This document shows positions 1 through 6,713 of a stretch of DNA of 37,693 nt, in pieces. Numbering within the stretch: the stretch's first letter is position 1; every line of letters begins with the position of its first letter. The position numbers and the translations under genes are program-made. This stretch comes from a virus. A model generated the notes under the pieces. It was not told the origin of the DNA and did no database searches. It saw only the letters and a program-made list of their open reading frames with translations. The stretch lies in IMG/VR virus record IMGVR_UViG_3300030450_002819, positions 1 through 37,693 of that record, one strand, 5' to 3'.

Positions 1-88
1 ACGTTGCCAGCCGTGTGGCTGAATCTATATCACTTGTAAAAGTGTTGGCATTTGGGGCGGTTCCCCAGTTGCCATTAAAAACTCCCAT
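1..88 (-). CDS. Major capsid protein, N-terminus only (inferred; cut by window edge)
   Basis: The reading frame starts at an ATG at 88 and runs off the left edge after 29 codons; it begins MGVFNGNWGTAPNANTFTSD. It lies 16 nt downstream of the scaffold-like gene on the same strand, the position normally held by the major capsid protein in portal-MuF-scaffold-capsid gene orders. The residues are too few to identify a family, so the call rests on position. No strong Shine-Dalgarno is visible, so translation may be coupled to the scaffold gene. Confidence 0.55.
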   Translation of the reverse strand, partial: MGVFNGNWGTAPNANTFTSDIDSATRLAT

Positions 89-104
89 TTTTAATGATTA
101 AAAT

Positions 105-803
105 TTACTGTTTTGTTGTCGCTGCTTGTGCTTTAAATCGGGCGGCCAATTCGGGGTTCTCAGCTTCCAATTTCACAACAGCGGAAAAATTTCCAGTGGT
201 GTAAGGATTTTCCTGTCCACCAATAGAACTTGGAGTAGATCCAACAGCACCCATACCTTTCGCACCTGAGGAAGCAAACATATATGCAAATTGACTATCA
301 GGAGATTTCAACCCATCAACGAAACTATTCAACGGTTGTTCAACGCCCCCATTGACAACCATTAAATCATTTCCGTTCATGCGTAGTCTGTCTTGATGCA
401 AAGCGTACATATGTTCAGGTTGTTGAACACCTGCCTGTTGGAAGGCGCTTACAGCCTGTGCTTTTATCGTCTGCTGTTGAGTAGCTGTTCTTTCTGATTG
501 GAGTTGAGTCTCTAGTTCAGAAATACGCTGATCTCTTTGCGCAACGGTCTCTTGTGCTTCCTTCCATAAAGATTCAAACTCACCTTGCTTTTCAAGCTTG
601 GATTGTTTTTGCTTTGATTGAAGGTTTTCCAGATCCCTAATCTGTTTCTGCATAACATCAAACTTGGCGCTGACTTTCTGCTTTTCATCAATTAATTGTG
701 CATTGTGCGCTTTTAATCTTTGAATCTCAGGGTCAGCCACTGGAGCCTCCACAGGAGGTTGAGGACTTTCACCCACAGGGTTCACCTCGGCGTTTTCTGA
801 CAT
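105..803 (-). CDS. Capsid scaffolding protein
   Basis: 232 aa. A Pro-rich acidic N-terminus is followed by a long charged coiled coil (roughly residues 25-110, many E/K/Q heptads), then a Gln/Ala-rich stretch and a Gly/Ser/Ala-rich C-terminus. This low-complexity helical design, together with its place between the MuF head protein and the presumed capsid protein, is typical of siphovirus scaffolds, which direct procapsid assembly and then leave the shell. The frame is open upstream to a TTG at 854, but the ATG at 803 (MSENAEVNPV) is the better start: the extension would include the -10 region of the local promoter. Function inferred from composition and context. Confidence 0.7.
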   Translation of the reverse strand: MSENAEVNPVGESPQPPVEAPVADPEIQRLKAHNAQLIDEKQKVSAKFDVMQKQIRDLENLQSKQKQSKLEKQGEFESLWKEAQETVAQRDQRISELETQLQSERTATQQQTIKAQAVSAFQQAGVQQPEHMYALHQDRLRMNGNDLMVVNGGVEQPLNSFVDGLKSPDSQFAYMFASSGAKGMGAVGSTPSSIGGQENPYTTGNFSAVVKLEAENPELAARFKAQAATTKQ

Positions 804-822
804 GGAGTACGGTAGAAGTTGA

Positions 823-866
823 AGCTCCACAGGAGCTGCTTCAATTATATGCAATTATGCCTAAGG
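823..866 (-). promoter_or_regulatory. Promoter for scaffold/capsid genes with CCTTAGG box
   Basis: On the minus strand a TATAAT (844-849) lies 10 nt after CCTTAGG (860-866), with no good -35. Transcription would start near 837, just before a 6-bp hairpin (AGCTCC/GGAGCT, 823-837) and about 34 nt ahead of the scaffold ATG. The same box, read on the plus strand as CCTAAGG, supplies the ribosome binding site of the divergent gene at 874. Confidence 0.5.
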
Positions 867-873
867 AATAGTA

Positions 874-1191
874 ATGAAAATACACAAATGGTATAATGAA
901 AAGATGGAAAGAATAATAGTTAAAACTGTCTTTGGTCCTTTAACTTTCACTCATGAGCAGAAAAGGGTAAAAGTTAGAGGTGATATTGCAGCGGTTGCTG
1001 ATTGGAAGAGAAGAGAATTAGATGGACTATTTGGAGTTTATGGGCATACTTTCAACCCTAAGAATTGCTTTTTTAGTGATTTGGTTAATGCAGTGTCTTC
1101 TACATTTGGCGATGATTCTTTTGAGCTAACTGAAAGACAAAAGAAATTAAATAAAAGTGAATATAACGTCCCTGAAAATGTTTGTTCTTAA
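874..1191 (+). CDS. Hypothetical protein, 105 aa
   Basis: Not recognised. A basic protein rich in Lys/Arg/Phe, with no membrane segment or signal peptide. The start is supported by AAGGA 7 nt upstream, inside a 22-nt block (855-876) repeated exactly in front of a tail gene at 31892. It is a lone plus-strand gene inside a minus-strand head operon, divergent from the scaffold gene and overlapping the stop of the MuF gene by 4 nt tail-to-tail. That placement is moron-like, but the shared leader suggests control together with structural genes. Confidence 0.6.
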   Translation: MKIHKWYNEKMERIIVKTVFGPLTFTHEQKRVKVRGDIAAVADWKRRELDGLFGVYGHTFNPKNCFFSDLVNAVSSTFGDDSFELTERQKKLNKSEYNVPENVCS

Positions 1192-3479
1192 GGTTGCTGG
1201 CTCAACCAAATAAAGAACCTAAAGAGTTCAGGATGTTTTTTGTTTAATGCCATGATTTGGGTAGGGTTGCCCTCTGCCAATCTTTCTATTGCAACAGTGA
1301 AAACTTCAGTAGCGACAAGATCAGGAAAGCCCATAGTTTTCATGTCATAAAACTTTCCCATGTAAGGGCTCAAGTAATCGTCAGCCCAAGCCTTCTCGTA
1401 ATCTGCAAAAGGTTTCCCAGTTATCCCTTCTAGTGCGAAGAGTGGTTTTTCTAATTGCCTTCCTTTATAAGAAAAATCAAACAGGTTGTTAGTGAATTTC
1501 TCACCAAATGCCATTTCTAATTGTTTAGTTGCATAGGCTTTTGTAGCAGCCCACTTCCTAGCGGCTGTTCCCATCCAAGGATTTTGTGCTTCTACTGAAT
1601 GCATTAATTCATGAAATAGAGTTGTCTTGTTAAAGTCAAAAGGTACTTTTACTGTTCCCTTTAGGTTATTGCTTGCTCTTTCAGTAACAGCTTGTATGGT
1701 TCCAATAGTTGGGCTATTTCTTGGATCAGTGGCGCTTCCTTGTACAGCTTTTGTAAAGCCTTTCCCGTTAAACATTCTTATGAATTCCTCTGTGCCCTTT
1801 TTATAATTCTCTCTGTTCTTTATAATTTTATGATCAGAAAACCATACATTATCCTTAAGAGATTTTACTTGCTCTTCTGTTAGGTTTGTCTCTAACATTT
1901 TAGTTCTTAAGACTCTAAATTTATCTCTATATTTTTGGAATGCTTTGTCTGTGTAACTCGTAGATCTTAAAAATGCAGCTTTGGCCGCTGCCTTCTTGGG
2001 GCCTTTTGGTACGGCTTCATATCTTTCTAACAACTGATCAAAGATTCTATTTTGTTTCTTTTGGATGCTTTCATATACTTTAAGACTCTTTGTTAAGCCA
2101 ATTTCTTTGTCCCATTTTTCTAGAATTTTTCCACCTTCTTCAATAGCAAGATCAAAATCTGTAGACCCAAGTTTTTGGATAACTTCATCAGCTGGTTTGA
2201 ATTTAATTTTGGTAATGTCTATTTTTTTCAGTACGTTGCGACGGGTAGGGGCATTAGTGATTAATTTGTTCATTGCATCCCTTGGTTTCATTCCTTGCTT
2301 AATTAATGATCTAAATCTTTCAGCTCTAATACTTCCTGCATTCTCACCACCGAAAAACATCCCTTGAGTTTTTCTATCTGCTTGAGCTAGGAAATCTGCA
2401 TAGCTTGGATTCTCCCCTTTAACATCAAAAGCTTTTCTATATAGATTCTCTCCTTTCACATTGATCTTACTTTTATATTTGCGGCCTCCTTTTTTATCAA
2501 AGCCATCCTCTTCTGGACTTACATCAATACCAGCTCTTGGATCTTCATCCTCTGGATCAACCAAGACAACTTGGCAACGACAATTTACATGTATGGGCCA
2601 TTCAGGGAAGGACTTTCGTCTCATCCTCAAGATGTTATCTAAGGGCGCACAAACAGGGCATGTTCTGCTATCAAAAGCAGCGACCCATTCCCAACGCAGA
2701 TCGGAGCTGAATTGGTTTGCATCCCATACCTGTTCATGGACTCTTCTATTCATATCTTGAACAGCAGTCCTTGCTACAGCTTTTGCTTGTGCTCTTATTC
2801 TTCTTGCAGCGTCAGTGCCTTGAAAATCAACAGTTTCTGTAATTCTTATGCCACTTCTTACAACTCCTTTCCTCATTAATTTTCCAATCTGATTTGCAAT
2901 TGCTTCTGTATCAGCGCCTTGAAGTATTCCCGTTCTTACAATTCCATCAATAACTTTTAAATTGCTTTTCACCCAAGGACTTATTGCATCTCTTAAAACT
3001 GCAGGTTTAGCTGTGTCGATATCTTGAAGACCAAAAAGATCAACAAGTCTCGTATTATTTACTTTCACTTTATTGATAGTGCTCCTTACACTTTCTTGTA
3101 GCTGAACACTTTGCAAGCCTGCGACCATTGGCATTCCTTCTATTTGACCTGCAGCACCTGGAAAGACTTTTGTGCTAGGTAATGCTGCAATCATCCTTTG
3201 GGCGTCTTCTTTCATTTTTGGATGCGAAAGATATAATTCATCAACTAAAAATTGTGCAAAAACATCATTACCAGATTGAAGGATTGTTGTGATCTCTTCT
3301 TGAACTGCCCTCCATTGCTCTTCTCTCATAATGTTTGGTTCTGGTAGGGCTAATATTTTTTCTCTCACTAATTGCATTACTTGCTTGAAAATTGGATCTG
3401 TCTTATCCAAAGCTTTATCAGCAATATTCTCCACGCTGAATGCTTGTCTTATAAATAATTTGAGCTGTGCTTCGTTCAA
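1188..3479 (-). CDS. MuF-type head morphogenesis protein fused to a C-terminal HExxH metallopeptidase-like domain
   Basis: 763 aa, much longer than a plain SPP1 gp7/Mu F protein (about 250-450 aa). Residues 230-310 carry the MuF signature: TAVQDMNRRVHEQ, then CPVC at 274-277 and PIHVNCRC ending at 302, a four-Cys zinc-binding arrangement. MuF proteins sit at the portal and are packaged in the head. A Lys-rich linker (320-350) and helical middle lead to a C-terminal domain with HELMH at 623-627 (nt 1599-1613) and candidate third ligands Glu725 or Glu732 (ATEVFTVAIERL), as in gluzincin-type Zn peptidases. MuF proteins with C-terminal toxin or enzyme domains are known; the protease activity is inferred from the motif alone. 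Confidence 0.8.
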   Translation of the reverse strand: MNEAQLKLFIRQAFSVENIADKALDKTDPIFKQVMQLVREKILALPEPNIMREEQWRAVQEEITTILQSGNDVFAQFLVDELYLSHPKMKEDAQRMIAALPSTKVFPGAAGQIEGMPMVAGLQSVQLQESVRSTINKVKVNNTRLVDLFGLQDIDTAKPAVLRDAISPWVKSNLKVIDGIVRTGILQGADTEAIANQIGKLMRKGVVRSGIRITETVDFQGTDAARRIRAQAKAVARTAVQDMNRRVHEQVWDANQFSSDLRWEWVAAFDSRTCPVCAPLDNILRMRRKSFPEWPIHVNCRCQVVLVDPEDEDPRAGIDVSPEEDGFDKKGGRKYKSKINVKGENLYRKAFDVKGENPSYADFLAQADRKTQGMFFGGENAGSIRAERFRSLIKQGMKPRDAMNKLITNAPTRRNVLKKIDITKIKFKPADEVIQKLGSTDFDLAIEEGGKILEKWDKEIGLTKSLKVYESIQKKQNRIFDQLLERYEAVPKGPKKAAAKAAFLRSTSYTDKAFQKYRDKFRVLRTKMLETNLTEEQVKSLKDNVWFSDHKIIKNRENYKKGTEEFIRMFNGKGFTKAVQGSATDPRNSPTIGTIQAVTERASNNLKGTVKVPFDFNKTTLFHELMHSVEAQNPWMGTAARKWAATKAYATKQLEMAFGEKFTNNLFDFSYKGRQLEKPLFALEGITGKPFADYEKAWADDYLSPYMGKFYDMKTMGFPDLVATEVFTVAIERLAEGNPTQIMALNKKHPELFRFFIWLSQQP

Positions 3480-3499
3480 CCGTCTACAATCTGTTCAGG

Positions 3500-3515
3500 T
3501 TCCTTAAGGGTAATA
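3500..3515 (+). promoter_or_regulatory. Copy of GTTCCTTAGGGGTAAT box ahead of plus-strand island
   Basis: GTTCCTTAAGGGTAAT, one mismatch from the box seen exactly at 15515-15530. It ends 3 nt before the ATG at 3519, so its AAGGG can serve as Shine-Dalgarno. It could be an operator, a translation element, or both. Confidence 0.45.
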
Positions 3516-3518
3516 CTA

Positions 3519-3695
3519 ATGCCAAAGAAAATTATCACTACCAGAGTTGCTGGAATGATTCTTGAAACTGAAGTGGACGTACCAGAAGAAGAGGTGCAAA
3601 AGCCAGCGCCTAAGGCAGTAAAAGAAACACCAAAGGCAAAGCCTGTAGAGAAGCCTGTAGAAAAGAAAGCCAAGCCAGTTGCTAAGGCTTCATGA
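3519..3695 (+). CDS. Small Lys/Pro/Glu-rich protein, 58 aa
   Basis: Starts MPKKIITTRVAGMILETEVD, then a low-complexity tail of repeated EKPVEK / KPA units. AAGGG lies upstream at normal spacing and the TGA overlaps the next ATG (ATGA at 3692-3695), so the two genes are translationally coupled. The charged tail resembles disordered linkers of phage structural proteins. Function unknown; coding status is well supported by the start signal and overlap. Confidence 0.65.
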   Translation: MPKKIITTRVAGMILETEVDVPEEEVQKPAPKAVKETPKAKPVEKPVEKKAKPVAKAS

Positions 3696-3904
3696 AAAAT
3701 ATCTTTAATATTCTTGGGGCTGTTTCCTTTGTCCTAATCCTGGGAACTTTAGGAACTGGTTTTCTTGGCTACAAACATTTAACCTCTCCAGAGGGTCAGG
3801 CCAAGATCAAGAAGGCCATCATGACCGATCTTCAAAAAGGATTGCCAGGAGTTATTGGGGGGCAGTTGCCAAAGACAACAGGGCCAGCTTTGCCCTTTAA
3901 ATAA
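3692..3904 (+). CDS. Small membrane-anchored protein with Pro-rich C-terminus
   Basis: 70 aa. One hydrophobic N-terminal segment (about residues 5-26, ILGAVSFVLILGTLGTGFLG), then a basic helix and a C-terminus ending TTGPALPFK. Short proteins with an N-terminal membrane segment and a TGPALPF-like end occur widely in marine cyanophages next to structural genes; their role is not known to me. Coupled by ATGA to the gene before it and followed by the 207-aa gene on the same strand. Confidence 0.65.
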   Translation: MKNIFNILGAVSFVLILGTLGTGFLGYKHLTSPEGQAKIKKAIMTDLQKGLPGVIGGQLPKTTGPALPFK

Positions 3905-3932
3905 AACTATTTGAACAAGAGATGGTTTAAGC

Positions 3933-4556
3933 GTGGGAGTAATACCTTCATTAAGGATTCCAAAGATTTCTATACCGCCTATAAATAGTCTCCCAAATTC
4001 TTCTCATGTTACTAGGCAACTGAATATTACTAAGCCTGGGTTTGACTTTATTGTTCCTTCTTTCACGCCTCTGGAATATAACCCTAAGAAGATGCAATAT
4101 GTTCAGAAAGAAAAAGCGCCAAATCCATCTGAACCTGATCCACCACCTGAAGCAGATTTACCTGGGGAAGATGTAGTGCCACCAGGAAACGAAATAGATT
4201 GTCCTGCTAAAGATCAGGCGTACAGATTAGGCGATATAAAAAATGCGGAGGCAAGAGAGAAGGTTATTTCTTTTGAAATCGTAAATGAAAAATGTATTGA
4301 GATTTGGGGGCCTACCTCCATAGCTGACAGATTTCTTCCTAGTCCGTCCGTAGCCGCTACGACTTTCGGTGTGACCGTGATTTCTGTTACCGCAGCAACA
4401 TTAACGCCCATTCTGACCAAAGCATTAAAACCACTCTTTAAGCAGGTAGTAACAAGAGTTAAAAAGTTATTAGGAAAGAAACCAAAGAAACCTACCAGGG
4501 CAGAAATTAAATCTAATTCTTATCGGGAGAAACGGGGGTTGCCTCCTTTAAAGTAA
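3933..4556 (+). CDS. Pro-rich protein with a C-terminal hydrophobic segment and basic tail
   Basis: 207 aa from a GTG start. The N-terminal half is Pro/Ser-rich (PKISIPPINSLPNSS; EPDPPPEADLPGED), the middle contains two Cys, and about residues 137-160 (VAATTFGVTVISVTAATLTPI) are hydrophobic enough for a membrane or buried helix. The tail is strongly basic (KKLLGKKPKKPTR). The last 44 nt overlap the end of the convergent gene at 4513. Likely a virion-associated protein of the kind seen in cyanophages, but unproven. Confidence 0.6.
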   Translation: MGVIPSLRIPKISIPPINSLPNSSHVTRQLNITKPGFDFIVPSFTPLEYNPKKMQYVQKEKAPNPSEPDPPPEADLPGEDVVPPGNEIDCPAKDQAYRLGDIKNAEAREKVISFEIVNEKCIEIWGPTSIADRFLPSPSVAATTFGVTVISVTAATLTPILTKALKPLFKQVVTRVKKLLGKKPKKPTRAEIKSNSYREKRGLPPLK

Positions 4557-5190
4557 TAGCGTGGGTATGTTTAACGTTGGGCGGTGAAACTATTTTTATA
4601 TCAGCGCAAATCTTTGCCATTTCTCCTAGAAATACAATTCCATCATCGTGCAAGGTCTTGCAGGTCTTCGCCCTGGACATTTCATAGTTCAATCTTTTAG
4701 AAGCTAAAGAAGCTTCATATAACTCCACCTGTTTAGCCATACCTTTCTTACAAAGCCGGACAGCTTTTCGATCTAGTGGAATAGAAAAGGTTGCTGTTAT
4801 TCCACCATTTAAACTTGTATTGGATTGCTGCATACCAGTTCTAATAGTTTCGTAGTGAGTTATAACGCCTGGGTTGTCTGGAATCCCGTCACCTGTTGGC
4901 AAGCCATCTTCATCTGTTAAACCGTAATTATCACTGTTGTCGTAGATGGGTTTTCTATATTCAGGCGTATAGGGTAACGCAAAGCTATTGCTGGCAGAAA
5001 GGAAGGGACTTATGTTTAGGGTTGCGCCTTGGCAGACTTGGGACGTTCCTAGCTGGTAGGAAAATTGCCTAGCGGGAACGACCTGAACTGCTTGATTAAC
5101 TACCGACCCAGTAGATTGAGAGCTAGTATTGACAGTGTTCCCATAGCAAGGGCTAGCAAGTAATAAGGTTGCCAGAAGATAGCGCTTCAT
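4513..5190 (-). CDS. Secreted protein with signal peptide, 225 aa
   Basis: N-terminus MKRYLLATLLLASPCYG is a clear signal peptide with probable cleavage before NTVN. The mature part is Ser/Thr/Asn-rich at first (SSQSTGSVVNQAVQVVPARQ), includes a short Asp-rich segment (DGLPTGDGIPDNPG), and has several Cys in the C-terminal half that could form disulphides after export. Last gene of a six-gene operon; its ATG overlaps the stop of the preceding gene (ATGA). Unknown function; host envelope or surface is the likely site of action. Confidence 0.65.
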   Translation of the reverse strand: MKRYLLATLLLASPCYGNTVNTSSQSTGSVVNQAVQVVPARQFSYQLGTSQVCQGATLNISPFLSASNSFALPYTPEYRKPIYDNSDNYGLTDEDGLPTGDGIPDNPGVITHYETIRTGMQQSNTSLNGGITATFSIPLDRKAVRLCKKGMAKQVELYEASLASKRLNYEMSRAKTCKTLHDDGIVFLGEMAKICADIKIVSPPNVKHTHAITLKEATPVSPDKN

Positions 5191-5615
5191 TGAAACGTTG
5201 AGGTGCTATCACTTATTTGTTCAATCTCGGTAGTTCTAATGATGTGGGTGTAATTCTGAATCCCTGGGGTTTCTAAGGTTTCGTAATAAGAAAAAGCAGC
5301 GCCTTCATTAACGATTGAGTATGCAGGTTTGTTTGATAGGTCAGGTAATACATAAGTTGTTGCTGTTCCTCCTACTGTTCCCGCTGTTTGAGTAAAACCT
5401 GTTGGTGCAATGTTTGTAGTTGAGGGTTCTACGTTCGTCCCTCCTACTGTTAGCTGATAACCATTTCTTATGTCGAAACTTTTTATATCCTCAGTAATTA
5501 TAGATTTTGTCTCAGTGTGCTGGTTAAGAATACCCTGCTGAAAATTTGGAATAATTCTTTCTGCCTTTGATATTGGCGCATTAAATATTAATAACAACAA
5601 AAATAAACGTTTCAT
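5187..5615 (-). CDS. Secreted protein with signal peptide, 142 aa
   Basis: Signal peptide MKRLFLLLLIFNAPISKA, then a beta-rich, Gly/Thr-rich body (TQTAGTVGGTATTYVLP). No Cys in the mature part and no catalytic motif. The ATG overlaps the stop of the 31-aa membrane gene (TAATG) and its own stop overlaps the next start (ATGA). The three exported proteins of this operon share the MKR start and adhesin-like, low-complexity composition. No family recognised. Confidence 0.65.
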   Translation of the reverse strand: MKRLFLLLLIFNAPISKAERIIPNFQQGILNQHTETKSIITEDIKSFDIRNGYQLTVGGTNVEPSTTNIAPTGFTQTAGTVGGTATTYVLPDLSNKPAYSIVNEGAAFSYYETLETPGIQNYTHIIRTTEIEQISDSTSTFQ

Positions 5616-5710
5616 TATCTATGAATATCCATGTAATGTTTCCACATTAAAAAGTTAAATAAGCAAAAAATCAATACTGCTATTGAACAAACAATGATGG
5701 CGAAATGCAT
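5615..5710 (-). CDS. 31-aa single-pass membrane peptide
   Basis: Translates as MHFAIIVCSIAVLIFCLFNF then LMWKHYMDIHR: one hydrophobic helix with a basic C-terminal tail. Its start overlaps the previous gene's stop by one base and its stop overlaps the next start by one base (TAATG at both ends), so it fills exactly the only gap in an otherwise fully overlapping operon. That tiling is the main evidence that it is a gene. Possible holin/antiholin or pinholin-like partner in lysis; the size and topology fit, the function is inference. Confidence 0.65.
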   Translation of the reverse strand: MHFAIIVCSIAVLIFCLFNFLMWKHYMDIHR

Positions 5711-6204
5711 TAGTCGGTGATTTTTATTTCTGAAATTATTTGCCCCACAACTTGACTACCTGGCCCTCCGGCTGTTAGGCCAACAGCTTGCGCTGAAGTT
5801 AAAGTTGCGGCGGCGTCACCTGCTGAACCTGCGGCGGTGCTGGTTTGATTGCTAAAGTTAGGGACTGTTCCCGTTGTCACTACTGAAGTCGGAACTACAT
5901 CACCTTGAATAAATGTGGAACTGAAACTAAACGATTCTCCGCCGGTTGCGTTCTGCGTTGAAATAACAGTGCCTGGGTTGTAAATACCTGCGGTAATTGT
6001 TCCCGCTGATAATTGGCCCGCATTATCTCCTATCGCTGTATCGACCCCAGTGCCCGAAATCGAAAAACTTGAGCCAATTCTACTGCTTTGAGTTGCAGCC
6101 GCTGTTGTAGTCAGACTTGCTGACGCTGAAATAGTGTGATGAATATCAGCCCTAGCCTGTGGCGCTATAGCGAATAAGAACAGAAAAGGAATTAAGCGTT
6201 TCAT
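5710..6204 (-). CDS. Secreted Ser/Thr/Gly-rich protein, 164 aa
   Basis: Signal peptide MKRLIPFLFLFAIAPQARA with cleavage probably before DIHH. The mature part is almost entirely S/T/G/A-rich beta-prone sequence (SASASLTTTAAATQSSRIGS; GTVISTQNATGGESFSF). Such sequences resemble secreted proteins of unknown role that I associate with cyanophage genomes. Coupled to its neighbours by ATGA upstream and TAATG downstream. No enzymatic motif. Confidence 0.65.
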   Translation of the reverse strand: MKRLIPFLFLFAIAPQARADIHHTISASASLTTTAAATQSSRIGSSFSISGTGVDTAIGDNAGQLSAGTITAGIYNPGTVISTQNATGGESFSFSSTFIQGDVVPTSVVTTGTVPNFSNQTSTAAGSAGDAAATLTSAQAVGLTAGGPGSQVVGQIISEIKITD

Positions 6205-6410
6205 AAATAAGCTTTGGAGATTTGTGCAAGTAAGCCAAGAATGGCAAGAGAAAAAGCTCCAACCGCTGCAGCTTGGAAAACTCTTTTTTCTAGTTGTCTA
6301 ACCCGCTGTTCAAGATCATCATTCCGTTCTTTTAATCTTGTCAGCCTGCTATCTAAAACAATGATTCTTGCTTCTTGACTAGCATCTAGCGAAAGGGCGT
6401 TGTCAGTCAT
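6201..6410 (-). CDS. Coiled-coil protein with C-terminal membrane anchor (XhlA-like)
   Basis: 69 aa. Residues 12-46 form a charged heptad coiled coil (LDSRLTRLKERNDDLEQRVRQ), followed by one hydrophobic segment (FQAAAVGAFSLAILGLLAQI) and a short basic end. This is the topology of XhlA-type haemolysin/holin accessory proteins. The protein at 8871-9059 has the same design. It starts within the stop of the holin-like gene before it (TAATG). Role in lysis is inferred. Confidence 0.6.
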   Translation of the reverse strand: MTDNALSLDASQEARIIVLDSRLTRLKERNDDLEQRVRQLEKRVFQAAAVGAFSLAILGLLAQISKAYL

Positions 6411-6676
6411 TATTTAACCCCAACGTTGTTTTTGTTTGGTGGATTAATTTTTAAAGAATCTCTGTTCTTGCTATTGGTGTTGTTCCCTTTTACCTTCAGG
6501 CCAAAATTACTAAGTGAAGCTGACAACAAACCAGCGGCAAAAGTCGTATCTATTTGCCTCACTGTGTTTCCAAAATAACTAATTGAAATTACTCCTAGGG
6601 ACCAAGCAAGAACCCCCAGCTGGACCAAGGTGCCAATCCAAGACGGGCTACCTTTTTGCTGTTCTTCTTCTTCCAT
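6410..6676 (-). CDS. Holin-like small membrane protein
   Basis: 88 aa. A short acidic N-terminus (MEEEEQQKG), a hydrophobic segment at about 14-35 (WIGTLVQLGVLAWSLGVISIS), a weaker one at about 44-60 (FAAGLLSASLSNFGL), and a polar, basic Asn/Lys-rich C-terminus. Two short membrane segments with a charged tail and a place directly before an XhlA-like gene fit a holin, but no family is recognised and no endolysin was found in the window. First gene of the operon, with a promoter-like element upstream. Confidence 0.5.
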   Translation of the reverse strand: MEEEEQQKGSPSWIGTLVQLGVLAWSLGVISISYFGNTVRQIDTTFAAGLLSASLSNFGLKVKGNNTNSKNRDSLKINPPNKNNVGVK

Positions 6677-6691
6677 TAAAAAAGAGTAGGT

Positions 6692-6711
6692 TACCCTAGC
6701 TTAGGGGTAAT
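6692..6711 (-). promoter_or_regulatory. Promoter-like element with AGGGGTAAT box, near-palindromic
   Basis: Plus strand 6703-6711 is AGGGGTAAT. Read on the minus strand, ATTACCCCTAAG is followed by 6 nt and TAACCT, matching the arrangement of the 15.5-kb promoter (ATTACCCCTAAG, 6 nt, TATACT). The block is nearly palindromic (TTACCC...GGGGTAA). It lies between the portal stop and the holin-like start, so it probably drives the six-gene membrane/secretion operon. Confidence 0.45.
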
Positions 6712-6713
6712 TA

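Noticed and set aside
2065-2760. Plus-strand frames opposite the MuF gene
   Set aside because: No start signals and they oppose clearly conserved MuF coding sequence.
3476-3673. Minus-strand 65-codon frame beside the MuF start
   Set aside because: It is antisense to the well-supported 58-aa plus-strand gene with good Shine-Dalgarno and ATGA coupling.
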